From an uncultured Desulfomonile sp. (GTDB lineage Bacteria; Desulfobacterota; Desulfomonilia; Desulfomonilales; Desulfomonilaceae): 8,115 bases of DNA. Each line of letters begins with the position of its first letter. Within the stretch, counting starts at the first letter, position 1. This document shows, piece by piece, positions 5,486-8,115 of this stretch. Position numbers and translations under genes: made by a program. The stretch spans positions 1-8,115 of the forward strand of contig CALDNG010000272.1 of assembly GCA_937915285.1 (NCBI GenBank). The letters run 5' to 3'. Below the pieces are notes generated by a model. The model worked only from the letters and a program-made list of their open reading frames with translations, did not search any database and was not told where the DNA came from.

Positions 5486-6942
5486 CCAGTCGTCAGCAAG
5501 ATGCGCCACGGAATCAATCTCTCTCCGAGCCCTTTGCCGGGGCTCTACAGCTTCTGTCCGAAAGTCTGGACGCACAAACGGTAGCCATATTCCTGATCGA
5601 TCAGGATTTTGCCATGCTGGATCTGATAGCCTCAAAATCCAGACGCAAAGATTTCATCAGATCCGTCAGAAGGCCCTTGGGTGACAGCCTGATTGGGGGA
5701 ATAATCCAAAGGGGACTGACCGTAAGTGAGAGCATCAAGGGGGACATGTATTCCAGGCTAGGTCTGTATTCTTCAGCCGGTCCCGAAGCCGTCTACCTGG
5801 CTGTCCCGTTTGGAACTAACGGATTAGTCTGGATAGACCGTGAAGGTATTGACCGCTTCGCCCCTGACCAGATAAGGCTCGCCTCATTCACGGCAGCCAT
5901 GGTTTCAGACATTCTTGAACTCTACACGGGAGCGGTTAGAACAAGGGACTCGGCAACCGACCTAGGCATTCTCACATCTCTGACTGACACCGATGACAGG
6001 GCTGTGGAATCGTCAAATATCCGTCTTGACGACATAGTAACAAGGATGACTCTGTCCAACGCCTGCGACGGGGCCTTGGCGGCGCTATCCACTGAAAATG
6101 GCGAGCTGTGTAGGATAGTGTCGGTGTCTGGATTCTCTGGCGCTCTCAGCAAGGGTAAGGTTGTCAGATTGAGGCAGGGGTGGGCCAAATGGGCAATTGA
6201 GAAAATGAGGCCTGCAATAATTTCGGGGTTAAAGGGAGATGAAACATCGCTTCCTATCTTCCATCCGGGTGAGGCGATAGGTTTTTCTGTAAAAAGTCTT
6301 GCCGTGATTCCATGGTATGGATTTGACCAGATTGACGGAGTCCTGGTTGCGGCATCGAGAAGTTCAGGCATAGAGTGGGAGTCGAAGCGTTCGTTGTGGA
6401 TGTTTTTGGCAAGCCTGGTGGGATTGATAAGGCGTCTGGAAGTAAGCGGTAAAGTGCTCAAGGGTGTCAGACGTTACGACGGTGAATCCGGGGTAATGAG
6501 TGAAGGTTATTTAAGAAACCAGTTACGTGCGGCTTTTGAGAGACAGGCGGCCGCAGGCGGCAGTTTTTTTGTCCTGTTGGCCCGCATAAACAACCTGGAC
6601 AGCCTGTACCTTGATCACGAATACACAACCATGAACCGCTTCCTTGGGATCTTTTGCGAGAAACTCTCCATGTCCACCAAGCGCCAGGTATTGGCTGGAA
6701 AGCTGTTTACGGGCTGTTTCTGCATAGGCGTTGAGAATCTGCCTTCCTCTGAGGTAGATACCCTGACAAGAAAAGCCTCTGCCCTTTTGGGACAGGGCCT
6801 TTCCAACGTGGACGGTGTAGACATCAGGCATGAGGTTGATTTTGGCTGGGCTCTCTATCCCCATGACACCATTACATTTCAGGAATTGATGAGTAAAGCG
6901 CAAAACAGGCTTTCCCACAAAAAGCCTTACCTTCACCCATAG
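5482..6942 (+). CDS. GAF-GAF protein with degenerate GGDEF-like C-terminal domain
   Basis: This 486-residue protein has no membrane segment or signal peptide. A first GAF-like domain spans about 15-150, with strands such as TVAIFLID, YLAVPFG and LVWID. A second spans about 175-320 (ALAALSTENGELCRIVSVSG, SLAVIPWYG, GVLVAASR). The C-terminal region, about 330-478, follows the layout of a GGDEF domain: the start DGESGVMSEGYLRNQL resembles DxLTGLxNR, then FFVLLARINNLDSL, then LAGKLFTGCFCIGV where RLGGDEFAV would be, then VDFGWALYP and MSKAQNRL. The signature reads FTGCF (409-413), so the metal and GTP-binding residues are lost and cyclase activity is unlikely. It probably acts as a sensor or a nucleotide-binding scaffold. 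The TTG start overlaps the TGA of cdaA (TTGA), with GAGG 10 bases upstream, so the two are translationally coupled. No gene name was recognised. The GAF calls are firm; the GGDEF-like call is moderately firm. Confidence 0.8.
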   Translation: MTSRQQDAPRNQSLSEPFAGALQLLSESLDAQTVAIFLIDQDFAMLDLIASKSRRKDFIRSVRRPLGDSLIGGIIQRGLTVSESIKGDMYSRLGLYSSAGPEAVYLAVPFGTNGLVWIDREGIDRFAPDQIRLASFTAAMVSDILELYTGAVRTRDSATDLGILTSLTDTDDRAVESSNIRLDDIVTRMTLSNACDGALAALSTENGELCRIVSVSGFSGALSKGKVVRLRQGWAKWAIEKMRPAIISGLKGDETSLPIFHPGEAIGFSVKSLAVIPWYGFDQIDGVLVAASRSSGIEWESKRSLWMFLASLVGLIRRLEVSGKVLKGVRRYDGESGVMSEGYLRNQLRAAFERQAAAGGSFFVLLARINNLDSLYLDHEYTTMNRFLGIFCEKLSMSTKRQVLAGKLFTGCFCIGVENLPSSEVDTLTRKASALLGQGLSNVDGVDIRHEVDFGWALYPHDTITFQELMSKAQNRLSHKKPYLHP

Positions 6943-7137
6943 AATCTTCAGGCCTCTTGAAGCCCTACCAGAAACCGTTTGTGTGTGATTTCTGAAAATG
7001 ATAAACATACTGGGCAGGCCTCACAAAAGTCAGCGCCGTTTAAGACTGAAGGCGCAGTATACATGTCTATCCCATAGATAGGGCTGTTGACCATTAACAT
7101 GCCTGACGACGGGAAGTCAGGCCTCAGGAGATGCACA
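6943..7137. repeat. Three copies of CAGGCCTC in the leader region of thyX
   Basis: The octamer CAGGCCTC occurs at 6949-6956, 7015-7022 and 7118-7125. The first lies in the loop region of a short inverted repeat, CTTCA/TGAAG (6946-6950 with 6958-6962), just after the stop of the GAF gene. The third overlaps the 3' arm of the hairpin before thyX. Its core AGGCCT is a palindrome. The meaning is unknown. Confidence 0.4.
7101..7130 (+). promoter_or_regulatory. Leader hairpin and ribosome binding site of thyX
   Basis: GCCTGAC (7101-7107) and GTCAGGC (7116-7122) form a perfect 7-base stem with the loop GACGGGAA. It ends 3 bases before AGGAG (7126-7130), which lies 7 bases before TTG at 7138. The hairpin in this position suggests untranslated leader rather than coding sequence, and favours the TTG over the upstream TTG (7087) and ATG (7099), which lack a properly spaced site. 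Confidence 0.4.
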
Positions 7138-7869
7138 TTGACCACCCTGACAATACATGATCCGTGGAAACATTTGAGAGCTGATTGCTTTGGTAACCAG
7201 GAACCGGAGGTCGTTCTGGAAGCGGTTACCGCCCCTCTTGAGGTTCTGGAGAGCAAGCATGATCCAGATCAACTATGGTCCAGTATAGAGACCATGCCTG
7301 CCTGGTCTGCGGCAATGAGTTACGGCAGCAGGGAAAAACTTGCCGGGGCCACTGAAAAACAGGTTTCCCTTAATCGAAAGCTTATTCAGTTGGGTCACCA
7401 TACCCCACTGGAGTCCATTCAGTTTAATTTCCATGTGTCAGGCATATCCAAGGCATGCGGCGCACAGTTGTCGAGGCATAGGGTCGGTCAGGGACATGTG
7501 AGTTCGAGCAGGCGTTTCCAGTCGCAGGGTATGTCATTTGTTTACCCTCTTCTGCCCTACATCAAGGATGAGGCTGAAGCCAGGTCTGCACTGAAAGTCA
7601 TCAGTGACATGAATCGAATGGCTTTCGAAGTTTACGAGAAATTGCGGGAAGATTCCAGGCTGCACAAGGAAGACGCCCGCCGTGTTATACCTGTAGCGTC
7701 TTCACAGGAGAGAGTTTGGTGGGTAAACGCCAGAGCGTTGAGAGATTTCTTCCGTCTGAGGCTTCCCAAAGACGCTGAATGGGAAATCCGTCGCCTTGCG
7801 ATAATGGTTTACAACATCGTATCAAAGATCGCTCCGTCAATATTTGAAGACGTTGTGACAGAAGGCTGA
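7138..7869 (+). CDS. thyX: FAD-dependent thymidylate synthase ThyX
   Basis: This 243-residue enzyme methylates dUMP to dTMP using methylenetetrahydrofolate, with FAD and NADPH as reductant, and replaces ThyA in many anaerobes. The defining motif RHR(x7)S is at 113-123 (RHRVGQGHVSS). GHHTPLES (86-93) matches the H-x-PLE motif, EDARRVIPVA (178-187) matches the conserved DaR-x-x-LP segment, and WVNARALRDFFRLRL (195-209) matches the NaR-x-L helix; AEWEIRRLA follows. The start is uncertain. The frame is open back to TTG 7087 and ATG 7099. TTG 7138 has the only good ribosome binding site (AGGAG, 7-base gap). About 23 residues before the family core strand VVLEAVTAP remain as an unusual N-terminal extension even with this start. 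The gene lies about 195 bases after the GAF gene and may have its own promoter; TATACA at 7058-7063 is a weak -10 candidate. Confidence 0.92.
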   Translation: MTTLTIHDPWKHLRADCFGNQEPEVVLEAVTAPLEVLESKHDPDQLWSSIETMPAWSAAMSYGSREKLAGATEKQVSLNRKLIQLGHHTPLESIQFNFHVSGISKACGAQLSRHRVGQGHVSSSRRFQSQGMSFVYPLLPYIKDEAEARSALKVISDMNRMAFEVYEKLREDSRLHKEDARRVIPVASSQERVWWVNARALRDFFRLRLPKDAEWEIRRLAIMVYNIVSKIAPSIFEDVVTEG

Positions 7870-7941
7870 ATAGATTACCACAAACCGAGAGGGCTGGACC
7901 TGGAAAAAATGATAAGGCCTCATAGTATTTGAAAAGGCTGT

Positions 7942-7974
7942 ATGGTGAGGATAGAGCACTCCATTCCTCACCAT
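7942..7974 (+). terminator. Inverted repeat after thyX, possible bidirectional terminator
   Basis: ATGGTGAGG (7942-7950) and CCTCACCAT (7966-7974) form a perfect 9-base stem with a 15-base loop, about 70 bases past the thyX stop. On the plus strand it is followed by TTAAAAACAGTTTT rather than a clean T tract, so intrinsic termination is plausible but not textbook. On the minus strand it directly follows the stop codon of the open frame running in from the right edge, as expected between convergent genes. Confidence 0.5.
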
Positions 7975-8115
7975 TTAAAAACAGTTTTCCCGGGATATTG
8001 CTATAGAGATTCCGTCATAATTCTTTCTTTTCTGTATCAATTTCGTCCTTCGACCGGCCAGCATTGCGCTGGGCTCAGAAACCCCCGGAACGCTGGTATT
8101 TTCCATGACATGATC
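7975..8115 (-). CDS. Possible C-terminal end of an unidentified gene entering from the right edge
   Basis: The minus strand is open from the edge to a TAA at 7977-7975, giving 46 codons and ending in DGISIAISRENCF. It contains a basic stretch, LAGRRTKLIQKRKNY. An internal ATG near the edge could also make it a 43-residue small protein. No family was recognised. A frame of this length arises by chance quite often, so the only supporting point is the hairpin placed exactly at its stop codon. Confidence 0.25.
   Translation of the reverse strand, partial: DHVMENTSVPGVSEPSAMLAGRRTKLIQKRKNYDGISIAISRENCF

Larger units (their letters stand above)
7870..8115. other. Region after thyX without a confirmed gene
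   Basis: The plus strand has no open frame worth calling. Besides the 9-base inverted repeat and the doubtful minus-strand frame there is only AT-rich sequence (8010-8045) and a GC-rich stretch near 8055-8095 with no motif recognised. Confidence 0.4.

Noticed and set aside
5922..6461. Minus-strand open frame of 179 codons
   Set aside because: It is antisense to the GAF protein, whose two domains are recognisable; the minus-strand product looks like composition-driven sequence.
6523..7008. Minus-strand open frame of 161 codons
   Set aside because: Most of it is antisense to the GGDEF-like domain and no family was recognised.

Overview
The window comes from a bacterial chromosome of roughly balanced base composition. 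It holds seven complete protein genes, one gene cut by the left edge, and possibly one cut by the right edge. A membrane diadenylate cyclase (CdaA type), an FAD-dependent ThyX, a proenzyme-type AdoMet decarboxylase, a MogA-type molybdenum cofactor enzyme and an Opp/Dpp-type ABC ATPase together suggest an anaerobic member of the Desulfobacterota (former Deltaproteobacteria). That placement is inference from gene content and style, not from a marker gene. There are no rRNA or tRNA genes, insertion sequences, CRISPR arrays or phage genes.

Left part, minus strand: speH (831-1247), mogA (368-859) and dciA (1-328, cut by the edge) read leftward as a tight set. speH and mogA overlap by 29 bases and mogA and dciA are 39 bases apart. 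They serve polyamine synthesis, molybdenum cofactor synthesis and replicative helicase loading, so they look like a housekeeping co-transcription unit rather than a pathway. Upstream of speH is a 547-base stretch without a gene (1248-1794). Its part at 1367-1471 contains several hairpins enclosed by a longer-range pairing and may be a structured leader RNA. Further upstream, also on the minus strand, is a PrsW-family intramembrane protease with two C-terminal zinc ribbons (1795-2673).

Centre: the protease gene and an OppF/DppF-like ABC ATPase gene (2766-3773) diverge from a region of about 90 bases. Two good sigma70-type promoters overlap there, back to back, around a shared inverted repeat. 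The ATPase has no permease, binding protein or partner ATPase in the window.

Right part, plus strand: a diadenylate cyclase fused to two YbbR-like domains (4046-5485) overlaps by 4 bases a gene for a soluble protein with two GAF domains and a GGDEF-like domain whose signature is destroyed (5482-6942). ThyX follows (about 7138-7869). The most interesting part is the pair: a c-di-AMP synthase carrying its own CdaR-like part in one chain, translationally coupled to a likely non-catalytic sensor protein. The window ends with a hairpin at 7942-7974 and a short minus-strand open frame running off the edge.

All functional calls come from reading motifs by eye. Start codons at the protease, ATPase, GAF and thyX genes are non-ATG choices based on ribosome binding sites and on where family homology begins.
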